Below, in pieces: positions 17,069-24,914 of a stretch of DNA of 64,000 nucleotides. Under the pieces are notes generated by a model. It was not told the DNA's origin, did no database searches, and saw only the letters and a program-made list of their open reading frames with translations. A program made the translations under genes and the position numbers. Position 1 is the stretch's first letter. Each line of letters starts with the position of its first letter. Source of the stretch: J054 sp965223095. GTDB lineage: Bacteria > Pseudomonadota > Gammaproteobacteria > Steroidobacterales > GCA-2729495. The stretch is taken from the NCBI GenBank assembly GCA_965223095.1, contig OZ244979.1, positions 868,001 through 932,000 of the forward strand, read 5' to 3'.

Positions 17069-17887
17069 TCATCGAGCCGCAATACTTGGGGCAGTCTGCT
17101 GCTTGTCCAGCCACGCGCGATAGTCCGTTGGGCTTAAGGCTTCCACCACCACGGGCATAAAGCCATGATCTTTGCCGCAGAGCTCGGCGCATTGGCCGCG
17201 GTAGATGCCCGGCTCGTTGATCTGGAACCAGCCTTCATTAATAAATCCCGGTATCGCGTCTTTCTTAATCGCCAGGTCCGGCACCCACCAGGCGTGTATG
17301 ACATCATTCGAGGTAATCACAAACCGAACTTTGACGTCGGTCGGAATGACCAGCGGTCGGTCGACGTCTAAGAGATAATTTTCTACGTTGTCCGGATTGA
17401 GATCGCTGCCGAGTTGGCGAGCGGCGTTGCTCGACTCGGCTAAACTGCTGAAGAAGCTCACATTTTCGCCGACATAGTCATAGTGCCACTTCCATTGATA
17501 CCCGGTGATTTTGATGGTCATATCCGTATCGCGGGTGTCTTCAATCTCGATAAGAGTTTGTGCCGCGGGTATCGCCATAGCGATTAATATGAGTACTGGA
17601 ATGATTGTCCAAATCATTTCCGCGTTCGTATTGTGGCTCCATTTTGCCGGTACGGCGCCTTTACTTTTTCGGAACTTGACAAGGCAATAGATCATCGCGC
17701 CGAAAACGATACAAGCTATAACGACGCATACCCAGGTGATGAGCATATGAAGATCGTAAATCTCTTTACTAAGATCGGTAACGCCAACGGGCATGTTGAC
17801 TTCCCAATCCGCGTAGGCTGCCGAACTCGCGGCAAAAATACCGGCTAGGCCAAGAAGAATTCGCAAAGTATTTAGGTTGCGCAGCAT
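17069..17887 (-). CDS. ctaC: Cytochrome c oxidase subunit II (aa3 oxidase)
   Basis: A 272-residue subunit II with a cleavable-looking signal (LLGLAGIFAASSAAYADWEV), two TM helices and a periplasmic Cu-A cupredoxin domain. Cu-A ligands are His in VIHAWWVPDLAIKKD (core VIHAWWVPD) and CAELCGKDHGFM. No fused cytochrome c domain, unlike the other subunit II in this window. A TTG at 17890 opens the frame, but the ATG at 17887 is better spaced from the CAGGAAA site. First gene of the aa3 operon. Confidence 0.96.
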   Translation of the reverse strand: MLRNLNTLRILLGLAGIFAASSAAYADWEVNMPVGVTDLSKEIYDLHMLITWVCVVIACIVFGAMIYCLVKFRKSKGAVPAKWSHNTNAEMIWTIIPVLILIAMAIPAAQTLIEIEDTRDTDMTIKITGYQWKWHYDYVGENVSFFSSLAESSNAARQLGSDLNPDNVENYLLDVDRPLVIPTDVKVRFVITSNDVIHAWWVPDLAIKKDAIPGFINEGWFQINEPGIYRGQCAELCGKDHGFMPVVVEALSPTDYRAWLDKQQTAPSIAAR

Positions 17888-18370
17888 CAACTTTGTTTCC
17901 TGCTGTGGTTACTGGTCTTCCGACCGCTTGTATCTTAAAACGACAGACGGTCTTTGTTGTCCATCAGAATTCTAGGCAGTGCTAGCGAATTTTGCCGCGC
18001 TGCTTGCGGAAATATTTCTCACCGCGAAATGGCTTACTAGGCGTTGGCCTAGGCGTCGACGAGCAGTTGCTGATTCACGCAGCTCTTTAGGCCAAGTGTA
18101 GCTAGTAGCGTTGGCATGACGCTAAACACTTTTTGCGCAGCTCCCCAATTGTCAGCCGATTCGCAAGCCGGCGGATCTTACTGGATCGCTGGGGGTCACG
18201 CAATTGTGGTATTTCCTAATGTCGCGAAGAACTCAGTGCCTCGCGTTCTGTGCGCGACTTGCCCCGGAACCGCAGCTTATCCGCGCGGTAGATCTCGAAG
18301 ACGTCATCAATTGGCGTGCGTGGAATTTTCTCGGCGCGCATAAATAATTGAATAAAAACAGTTCATTGCG
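17888..18370. other. Long intergenic region between bioC and ctaC
   Basis: A 483-base stretch downstream of bioC and upstream of ctaC, both on minus. The ctaC promoter must lie toward 17890-18000, but I could not pick a convincing -35/-10 pair. One 75-codon plus-strand frame (18116-18343) has no recognisable similarity or ribosome site and is not called. No RNA gene, repeat or terminator was recognised. Confidence 0.5.
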
Positions 18371-19255
18371 TTACGAGTTTGATTTGTCCAGCGGCCTGGT
18401 GATGGCCTCGGGTGAAATTTCGAACACATCGCCTAATTGGCCTCGGTTTGGGGTATGGGTAGACCAAGCCTGCCCGTAGATCACTTCCACAGAGATCGAA
18501 AAGCGCCCGCTGGCATCTCGCGTGGCTTCGAGGGCGGATTGCAGTCGTTGCGCGGCGGCACGGCTGGTTAAGCCAGGATTGTGATTGGCGGAGTTATTCA
18601 CTGCCGCCGCGGCACGAAGGTCACGGACTAAGTCGTCGAAGCGGGTGTAGGTCACGGTCAACAAATCGGTGTCGAGCACCGGTTCGGCAAAGCCACTATG
18701 AATGAGTAAATCACCCAGATCGTGCATATCCGGCTGAGCTGTCACATGGGTAAAGGTATCTGCGGTTGCCCAAGCCTTGCGCAGCTCTTTAAAGGCATCG
18801 CGTCCCAAACTCGCGAAGCTGAGTAGTCCGGGTGTCGCCAGGGTGCGGCGCGCTTCGTTTAGACAGGCCACCAAATTCGCGGAATAGGCCAAACTCAAAT
18901 TGGCGAAAATCACATCCACGCTGGCATTGCGTAGCGGTAATGCCTCAAGGTTCGCGCACAGAACTTGAGCACCCGTGCCGGGTAACGGGTCTGGCGTGTT
19001 GTCCACCGCGACAACACCAGCCGAAGGGAAGCGTTGCCGCAGCGCTGCAACGGCGGCACCGTGATCGCTGCCAAGGCTTAAAATTCGCCTGGGTGCCATG
19101 CGCACCCATTCCAAACGTTGCAACAACCCAGCCTGTAGTTGGTGATGCAAGAAGCGGTGTTGCGCCGCGAGTTTTGCTGACCTTGTCTGGGCTTTTTGGC
19201 GTCGCGCGCGGAGCTTGGGCGAGTCGTGTGGGGTCTCGCCTTTATCTGCTGGCAC
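18371..19255 (-). CDS. bioC: Malonyl-ACP O-methyltransferase-like SAM methyltransferase (BioC family)
   Basis: A 294-residue class I SAM-dependent methyltransferase. Motif I is ILSLGSDHGAAVAALRQRFP, followed by the acidic VVAVDNT and by VDVIFANLSLAY. The stretch SFASLGRDAFKELRKAW and DMHDLGDLLIHSGFAEPVLD are typical of BioC. BioC methylates malonyl-ACP to start pimeloyl synthesis for biotin. The start is GTG at 19255, one base after the bioB TAA stop, so expression is coupled to bioB. BioF, BioH, BioA and BioD are absent from the window. A generic methyltransferase role cannot be excluded, but the bioB neighbour supports the call. Confidence 0.85.
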   Translation of the reverse strand: MPADKGETPHDSPKLRARRQKAQTRSAKLAAQHRFLHHQLQAGLLQRLEWVRMAPRRILSLGSDHGAAVAALRQRFPSAGVVAVDNTPDPLPGTGAQVLCANLEALPLRNASVDVIFANLSLAYSANLVACLNEARRTLATPGLLSFASLGRDAFKELRKAWATADTFTHVTAQPDMHDLGDLLIHSGFAEPVLDTDLLTVTYTRFDDLVRDLRAAAAVNNSANHNPGLTSRAAAQRLQSALEATRDASGRFSISVEVIYGQAWSTHTPNRGQLGDVFEISPEAITRPLDKSNS

Positions 19256-19256
19256 T

Positions 19257-20261
19257 TTAGCCGCTGCCGGCCGCTTGTTGGCCGAGGGGTTTGCCTGGGG
19301 GCGTTTCCACGCCCATCCCCAGTCGCTGCAATAGTGCCAAGTCGTCGTTGGTTTCGGGATTCGGCGTCGTCAGGAGCTGCTCGCCGTAAAAGATAGAGTT
19401 CGCGCCGGCTAGAAAACATAGCGCCTGCATTTCGTCGCTCATCTCGGTGCGACCCGCCGATAGTCTGACATGGGATGCCGGCATTAAGATGCGGGCCACG
19501 GCGATTACCCGAACGAAATCCAGGGGATCGACCTCGCTAGCGTTTTCCAAGGGCGTGCCCGGTACGCGAACAAGTTGATTGATGGGCACACTGCCCGGAT
19601 GTTGGGGCTGCGTGGCCAGGGTGTGCAGCATTTCCGCCCAATCTTCTTTCGACTCGCCCATCCCGAGAATGCCGCCGCAACAAACTTGTAAACCGGCATC
19701 GCGAACCGTTTGCAAGGTGTCTAGCCGTTCTCGATAGCTGCGCGTGGAAACGATGTTTGGGTAGTAGGTTTCCGAAGTATCAAGATTGTGATTGTAGTAA
19801 TCCAGGCCGGCGGCGCGTAGCGCCTTGGCTTGCTCCTTGTCCAACATGCCCAGCGTCGCACAAGTTTCCATGCCCAAGTCATGGACAGCTGAAATCATTT
19901 CACCAATACGTTTGAGATGCCTGGGTTTTGGACTACGAAAAGCCGCACCCATGCAAAATCGGGTCGCACCATTGGCCTGCGCGGTACGTGCCGCCTCGAC
20001 CACTGCTTCCAGGGGCACTAGGTGTTCGCCGTCAACACCGGTTTCGTAGTGCGCGCTTTGCGGGCAATAAGCACAGTCCTCGGGACAGCCGCCGGTTTTT
20101 ACGCTTAGCAAGGTGCTGATTTGCACTTCGGTGGGATCGAAGTGCTGCCGATGCCTGTCTTGGGCGCGGAATACCAATTCGTTGAAGGGCAATTCAAACA
20201 GCGCGCTGACCTGGGCCAATGTCCAGTCGGTTCGAATAGCTGCTGTCGTTGATGGAGTCAT
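19257..20261 (-). CDS. bioB: Biotin synthase (radical SAM)
   Basis: A 334-residue radical SAM enzyme inserting sulfur into dethiobiotin. The [4Fe-4S] motif is CPEDCAYCPQS (CxxxCxxC) near residue 55; YNHNLDTSETYYPNIVSTRSY (core YNHNLDTS) and the Arg/Asn-rich RLSAGR block are also typical of BioB. The frame opens at 20291, but the ATG at 20261, preceded by CCGGAAAC, gives the standard start MTPSTTAAIRTDW. It is followed immediately by bioC. Upstream lies a strong promoter that overlaps a possible BirA-type dyad. Confidence 0.96.
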   Translation of the reverse strand: MTPSTTAAIRTDWTLAQVSALFELPFNELVFRAQDRHRQHFDPTEVQISTLLSVKTGGCPEDCAYCPQSAHYETGVDGEHLVPLEAVVEAARTAQANGATRFCMGAAFRSPKPRHLKRIGEMISAVHDLGMETCATLGMLDKEQAKALRAAGLDYYNHNLDTSETYYPNIVSTRSYRERLDTLQTVRDAGLQVCCGGILGMGESKEDWAEMLHTLATQPQHPGSVPINQLVRVPGTPLENASEVDPLDFVRVIAVARILMPASHVRLSAGRTEMSDEMQALCFLAGANSIFYGEQLLTTPNPETNDDLALLQRLGMGVETPPGKPLGQQAAGSG

Positions 20262-20316
20262 GTTTCCGGTTCCGCGGTGGCGATTGTCCAATGGCCAATC
20301 AATTGGTCAGCGAGCC

Positions 20317-20371
20317 AGTATTAGTAGCCTGAAAAACGCTGTCAACCAATAGTGCTTGAAAAAGTTGACCA
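20317..20371 (-). promoter_or_regulatory. bioB promoter with overlapping BirA-like dyad
   Basis: On the minus strand a perfect -35 TTGACA (20345-20340) is followed after 17 bases by AATACT (20322-20317), about 55 bases upstream of the bioB ATG. The -35 is part of an inverted repeat: plus-strand TGTCAACC (20340-20347) and AGTTGACC (20363-20370) are separated by 15 bases, the spacing of BirA operators (TTGTAAACC-N15-GGTTTACAA type). Six of eight positions are symmetric. The right half lies inside the divergent comF reading frame, so chance is possible. Promoter likely; operator identity speculative. Confidence 0.5.
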
Positions 20372-21077
20372 ATGGCTCTGTCACTGGCTGCCGCGCCGCT
20401 GTTTGCTGTGCGGCTTGCCGGCGGGCCGGCGTAGCATTTGCGCCGGCTGCCGCGCCGATTTGCCTTGGCTGCAGCAAGCTTGTCGAAGATGCGCAGCCCC
20501 ACTGCCCGCGGGCGCGCCGCCCGGGTACTGTGCGCAATGTGACTTGTCGCTGACGGCCATCGATCGCTACCGCGCTGCCTTGGTTTACGACTACCCGGTC
20601 GATCGATTGGTAACAGGCGCAAAGTTTAATCGTCGTCCGGAATTTGCCCGCGCCTTGGGCGATCTGTTGACCGAGTATATTGGCGCTGAGCTGCCGGCGG
20701 AATCTCGGCCCGATCGATTGATTGTGGTGCCGTTGCATCCTTATCGCTTGGTGCAGCGAGGCTTTAATCAGGCGGAGGAAATCGCCCTACCCATTGCGCG
20801 TGGACTGGGTATTCCAATGGATAGAACATCATGTCGTCGTCGGCGAAATACGCCGGCCCAAAGTGGCCTAGGCGGCACTGCGCGCCGGCAAAATCTACAC
20901 CGGGCATTTGCTTGCCGGTGTTGTTTCGCGGCACAAAGTCTTGCGATTGTGGACGATGTCGTTACCACCGGCTGCACGGCGAGTGCGCTGGCAGACGTCC
21001 TGCGCGCAGCAGGTGCTGAACGTATCGAGGTTTGGTCAGCAGCGCGAGTTGTTGTTCAGGCCGAACGAAAGGTGTAG
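20352..21077 (+). CDS. comF: ComF family phosphoribosyltransferase-like protein
   Basis: A 241-residue ComF/GntX family protein. The N-terminus has a four-Cys zinc-binding set (CLLCG...CAGC, then CRRC and CAQC), and the C-terminus a type I PRTase domain with the PRPP loop LAIVDDVVTTGCTASAL. The family is associated with DNA uptake and competence in Bacillus and Haemophilus; biochemical function in most Gram-negatives is unclear. The start is GTG at 20352 with a weak ribosome site. It diverges from bioB, and its 3' end overlaps the convergent ubiA by 22 bases. Confidence 0.88.
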   Translation: MLEKVDQWLCHWLPRRCLLCGLPAGRRSICAGCRADLPWLQQACRRCAAPLPAGAPPGYCAQCDLSLTAIDRYRAALVYDYPVDRLVTGAKFNRRPEFARALGDLLTEYIGAELPAESRPDRLIVVPLHPYRLVQRGFNQAEEIALPIARGLGIPMDRTSCRRRRNTPAQSGLGGTARRQNLHRAFACRCCFAAQSLAIVDDVVTTGCTASALADVLRAAGAERIEVWSAARVVVQAERKV

Positions 21078-21967
21078 TCGAGAACGATTCCGGCGAACAC
21101 GGCGGCCCCCACCCAATGACTATTCGAGAACGCGCGAAAGCAATCAGTCGGTTTGCGCTCGCTAATGCATTGCCGCTGATACAGAAGCAGCGCGCCAGCA
21201 ACCGCTAGTCCCACCAAGTACCAATTACCCAGTTGCGCAACTTGGCCAGCCAGCGCAAGACCAAGCAGCAACGTAACCTGTAGCAAGCTGACAATAAAAA
21301 CATCTGCTTTGCCAAACAAAATCGCCGTGGATCGCACGCCCATGCGCAAATCCTCGTCGCGGTCGGCCATGGCGTACATGGTGTCGTAGATCACTGCCCA
21401 AATGACGACGCATAACCACAGCAGCCAGGCTAGACGAGGAACCGCCCCCGATTGTGCCGCGAAGGCCATGGGTACGCTCCATCCAAAAGCCGCACCCAGT
21501 ATCAGTTGTGGTGCCGCGAAAAAACGCTTTGTGAACGGGTAAATCACGGTGAGCACCGCGGCGCCAACGGCCAGCCACCGCGTCAGGGTATTCAGGTATA
21601 AGACCAGGGCGATGGCGATTAGGCCGAGGGCGGTGAATAAGATGAGCGCCTCGGTTGGCGCAACGCTGCCACGCGCCAGGGGCCGGTCGCGGGTGCGCTG
21701 CACATGGGCGTCTAAACGCCGGTCGGCGAAGTCGTTGATTACGCAACCTGCGCTGCGCATGACGATCACACCGAGAACAAATATGCTGAAGATCTGCGGA
21801 TCGGGCTTGCCATCACCGGCAATCCATAGCGCCCATAGCGCCGGCCAAAGCAATAGCCAAATGCCCACCGGCCGGTCGAGGCGCATGAGTTGGATATAGT
21901 CGCGAAGTTGGCGACGTAATTCGGCGCCTACGCTGGAGCTAGGAACTTTGCTTCGGACGTTGCTCAT
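21056..21967 (-). CDS. ubiA: 4-hydroxybenzoate octaprenyltransferase (UbiA)
   Basis: A 303-residue polytopic prenyltransferase of ubiquinone synthesis, joining the polyprenyl chain to 4-hydroxybenzoate. The first Asp-rich motif is NDFADRRLDAHVQRTRDRPLA (core NDFADRRLD) and the second is YDTMYAMADRDED; about eight TM helices are present. The frame opens at 22024, but the ATG at 21967 (MSNVRSKV) is chosen; the longer start would overlap recG. It lies 53 bases after recG. Confidence 0.94.
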   Translation of the reverse strand: MSNVRSKVPSSSVGAELRRQLRDYIQLMRLDRPVGIWLLLWPALWALWIAGDGKPDPQIFSIFVLGVIVMRSAGCVINDFADRRLDAHVQRTRDRPLARGSVAPTEALILFTALGLIAIALVLYLNTLTRWLAVGAAVLTVIYPFTKRFFAAPQLILGAAFGWSVPMAFAAQSGAVPRLAWLLWLCVVIWAVIYDTMYAMADRDEDLRMGVRSTAILFGKADVFIVSLLQVTLLLGLALAGQVAQLGNWYLVGLAVAGALLLYQRQCISERKPTDCFRAFSNSHWVGAAVFAGIVLDYTFRSA

Positions 21968-22020
21968 CAGGACCACCGCGCAGCAGCGCCTAAGCATAGC
22001 AAGGCTTTGGGCTGTAGCGC

Positions 22021-24114
22021 TCAAACTTGACTATATTGAGCCGCCTGACCAATCCAGCGTTGAATAATGTGCTCAACCGCCGGGCTTTCTTGTGCCAGTA
22101 ACTGCCGCGCGATGGCTTGCACCGGCTCGGCCAAATCGGCGTCGCGGACCAAATCGGCCACGCGCATTTGTAACAAGCCTGTTTGTCTGGTGCCGAGTAC
22201 CTCTCCCGGGCCGCGCAGCTCGAGATCACGCTGGGCGACTTCAAAGCCGTCGCTGGTGCGACGCATGGTGTCGAGCCGTTCTCGGGCCATGGGGGATAGG
22301 GGCTGACTAAAAAGCAGCACGCAAGCACTGGCATCCGCGCCTCTGCCCACGCGGCCTCTTAGCTGGTGTAGCTGCGACAAACCGAGGCGTTCTGCGTTCT
22401 CGATAATCATTAGTGTCGCCGCTGGCACATCCACGCCAACTTCGATCACCGTGGTTGCGACGAGCAGTTGCAACTTTCCGGCGGCAAAGGCTTTCATGGC
22501 GCGGTCTTTTTCATTGGCGTTCATGCGCCCGTGCACCAAACCCACGGCGACATTTGGCAATGCCTCCACCAACATGGCATGGGTGGTTTCCACGGCTTGG
22601 GAATCAATAACTTCGGATTCCTCGATCAGCGGACACACCCAGTAAACGCGGCGACCTTTCGCGCAGGCCGCGCGCACGCGGGAGACCACTTCGGCACGCC
22701 GCGAATCTGCAATGGCAACGGTTTGAATGGCTTGCCGGCCGGGTGGCAATTCACGAATCACCGAAGTGTCGAGATCGGCATACAAGGTCATGGCCAGCGT
22801 TCTCGGAATCGGGGTGGCCGTCATGACCAATTGATGGGGCTGCAAATCTCCAGCACTACCCTTTTCCATGAGCTGCAGCCGTTGATGCACACCAAAGCGA
22901 TGTTGTTCGTCCACGATGATCAGGGCGAGACTTTGATACTCAACGCCTGCTTGGAACAAGGCGTGGGTGCCCACCACGATCTGCGCCTCACCGCTGGCCA
23001 CTTCCATTAAGGTCCGCTCTCGAGCTTTCTTGCGTAGGCTACTCGCCAGCCAGACCACGCGAATACCCAGCGGATCGCACCAGCGGAAAAAGCTTTCGCG
23101 ATGTTGTTCCGCTAACAATTCCGTGGGCGCCATGACGGCGACTTGGTGGCCCTGCCCAACGGCCGTGAGTGCCGCCGCCGCAGCCACCACGGTCTTGCCG
23201 CAGCCCACATCGCCTTGCACGAGGCGCATCATGGGATGCGCTAGATTCAGGTCATGGTCGATATCCGCCAGGGCTTGAGCTTGTCCGTTGGTCAGCTCGA
23301 AGCCAAGGCTCGCCAGAAATTCGTCCCGCAGGTTTTGATGACCGGGCAGGGGGATTGCTGCCGACCGACGTGCTTGCTCGCGCACGCGCCGCAAACTTAA
23401 ATGCTGGGCCAACATTTCTTCCAGCGCTAAACGTCGCTGACAGGGGTGTCGGCCGGCGGCCAGTTTTTCCAGTTCGGCGCCCGGCGGCGGACGATGCAGG
23501 TATTCAATGGCGGCGGACAAGCTCGGCCAATTCTCATCGGGCAAAAGTGCTGGGTCCAGCCAGTCGTGCACTGCGCCAAGCCACCGGTCCAGTGCCTGCT
23601 GAACTAAATTGCGCAGCCGGGTTTGCTGCAGGCCTTCGGTTGTCGGGTAGATCGCGGTTAATCGATCTTCAAGAGGTGGCTGCAAGTCGCCACCCAACAG
23701 ACGATATTCCGGGTGTACCATTTCCAGGCCGCCCGGGCCGGGTCTAACGCTGCCGTAACAGCGAATGCGCTGGCCGCGGGTAAAACTTTGTTGTTGCTTA
23801 CGCGAGAAATAGAAAAATCTCAGCGTCAGCTGGCCCGTGCCATCGCCAACTCTGCACAACAAACTTCGGCGTCGCCGGTACACCACCTCACTGAGCTGAA
23901 CGTCGGCTTCGACGACCGCCGATTGCCCCATACGCAGGGCGCCAATGGGCGTGACGCGTGTACGGTCTTCGTAGCGTTGCGGTAAGAGAAATAACAGATC
24001 TTCAGGTTTTGTTATGCCCAGCTTGGCAAGATTGACCAGCAGAGCGGGCCCCACGCCGCGCAGATCCGTTAGCTGAGCGGGCTCGTCGGCAGCTTTTGTT
24101 GCGCGTTTTTTCAC
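22021..24114 (-). CDS. recG: ATP-dependent DNA helicase RecG
   Basis: A 697-residue superfamily 2 helicase that remodels stalled forks and Holliday junctions. It has the N-terminal wedge/OB domain (LTDLRGVGPALLVNLAKLGI, then PQRYEDRT), Walker A GDVGCGKT, the DEQH box DEQHRFGVHQR, TATPIPRTL, and the late QLRGRVGRG and TRQTGLLQMRVADL blocks. Full length, ATG start. It sits between ridA and ubiA on the same strand. Confidence 0.97.
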   Translation of the reverse strand: MKKRATKAADEPAQLTDLRGVGPALLVNLAKLGITKPEDLLFLLPQRYEDRTRVTPIGALRMGQSAVVEADVQLSEVVYRRRRSLLCRVGDGTGQLTLRFFYFSRKQQQSFTRGQRIRCYGSVRPGPGGLEMVHPEYRLLGGDLQPPLEDRLTAIYPTTEGLQQTRLRNLVQQALDRWLGAVHDWLDPALLPDENWPSLSAAIEYLHRPPPGAELEKLAAGRHPCQRRLALEEMLAQHLSLRRVREQARRSAAIPLPGHQNLRDEFLASLGFELTNGQAQALADIDHDLNLAHPMMRLVQGDVGCGKTVVAAAAALTAVGQGHQVAVMAPTELLAEQHRESFFRWCDPLGIRVVWLASSLRKKARERTLMEVASGEAQIVVGTHALFQAGVEYQSLALIIVDEQHRFGVHQRLQLMEKGSAGDLQPHQLVMTATPIPRTLAMTLYADLDTSVIRELPPGRQAIQTVAIADSRRAEVVSRVRAACAKGRRVYWVCPLIEESEVIDSQAVETTHAMLVEALPNVAVGLVHGRMNANEKDRAMKAFAAGKLQLLVATTVIEVGVDVPAATLMIIENAERLGLSQLHQLRGRVGRGADASACVLLFSQPLSPMARERLDTMRRTSDGFEVAQRDLELRGPGEVLGTRQTGLLQMRVADLVRDADLAEPVQAIARQLLAQESPAVEHIIQRWIGQAAQYSQV

Positions 24115-24267
24115 GCCCGGGTGTCGATTAGCAGCCAGCCGGCGCGGGTGAAATGAAAGCGTTTAAACACGCGCCGCGTTGGCATCGTCCTATGATGCGG
24201 CTTGTCAGACTTCATCGTGACGCGTCTGTGCATACGCTTGGCTGCGCAGCGGTCAGTAAACGCAAGT

Positions 24268-24648
24268 TCAAAGGGCAATGATCGCGTCGGCTTCCACCCG
24301 CGCGCCCAAGGGCAGGCCCGCGACTTCCACGGCGGCTCTGGCCGGATAAGGGGCCTGAAGATATTCCGCCATGATCTCATTGACCTTGGCGAAGTGCGTG
24401 AGCGTGGTGAGGAAAACCGTGATCTTTGCTGCATTCTGTAGCTGGCCGCCGCCCGCCTCGGCGATGGCCTTCAAGTTGTCAAATACTTGCCGGATTTCTG
24501 CTTCGATATCCTCGGTGACCAATTCAGAACTCTTCGGGTCCAAGGGAATCTGTCCGGATATATATAACGTGTCCCGCACTTTGATAGCCTGGGAATAGGT
24601 GCCAATGGCGGCGGGGGCTGCATCGGTTTGTATGGCGCTGCGGGACAT
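24268..24648 (-). CDS. ridA: RidA family reactive intermediate/imine deaminase
   Basis: A 126-residue protein of the YjgF/YER057c/UK114 family, which hydrolyses reactive enamines and imines formed by PLP enzymes. Diagnostic text is GTYSQAIKVRDTLYISGQIPLDP near the N-terminus, VFDNLKAIAEAGGG in the middle, and PARAAVEVAGLPLGARVEADAIA (core PARAAVEVAGLPLGA with the catalytic Arg) at the end. A good AAGGAG lies six bases before the ATG. It is placed between spoT and recG, as often in gammaproteobacteria. Confidence 0.95.
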   Translation of the reverse strand: MSRSAIQTDAAPAAIGTYSQAIKVRDTLYISGQIPLDPKSSELVTEDIEAEIRQVFDNLKAIAEAGGGQLQNAAKITVFLTTLTHFAKVNEIMAEYLQAPYPARAAVEVAGLPLGARVEADAIIAL

Positions 24649-24914
24649 TCGTGCTCCTTGTCTATGACTTACTGCTTAGCGGCCGGATCATTTGGCGGTG
24701 GCTAAGGGTCAAGCATATTAGTCTTAACGGGCCACTTTTCGTCAAGAGAATCTTGGCTATATGGCGTTAAAGGGCAGGCATATTAAAAAACCAAAAATAT
24801 TCGGCTTAAAAACACTACTGCTCGCCGACGGCCCTAGACTCGCCGAAGACCATGGCGATTTGCCGGGGCCGGGTCAGCGAAGTCTGCGTGTATTCGAGCG
24901 GACTGCTAACTGTG

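Noticed and set aside
18116..18343. A 75-codon plus-strand frame in the ctaC-bioC gap.
   Set aside because: The composition is not protein-like, there is no ribosome site, and no domain was recognised.
22468..23010. A 180-codon frame antisense to recG.
   Set aside because: It lies entirely inside recG and has no recognisable product.
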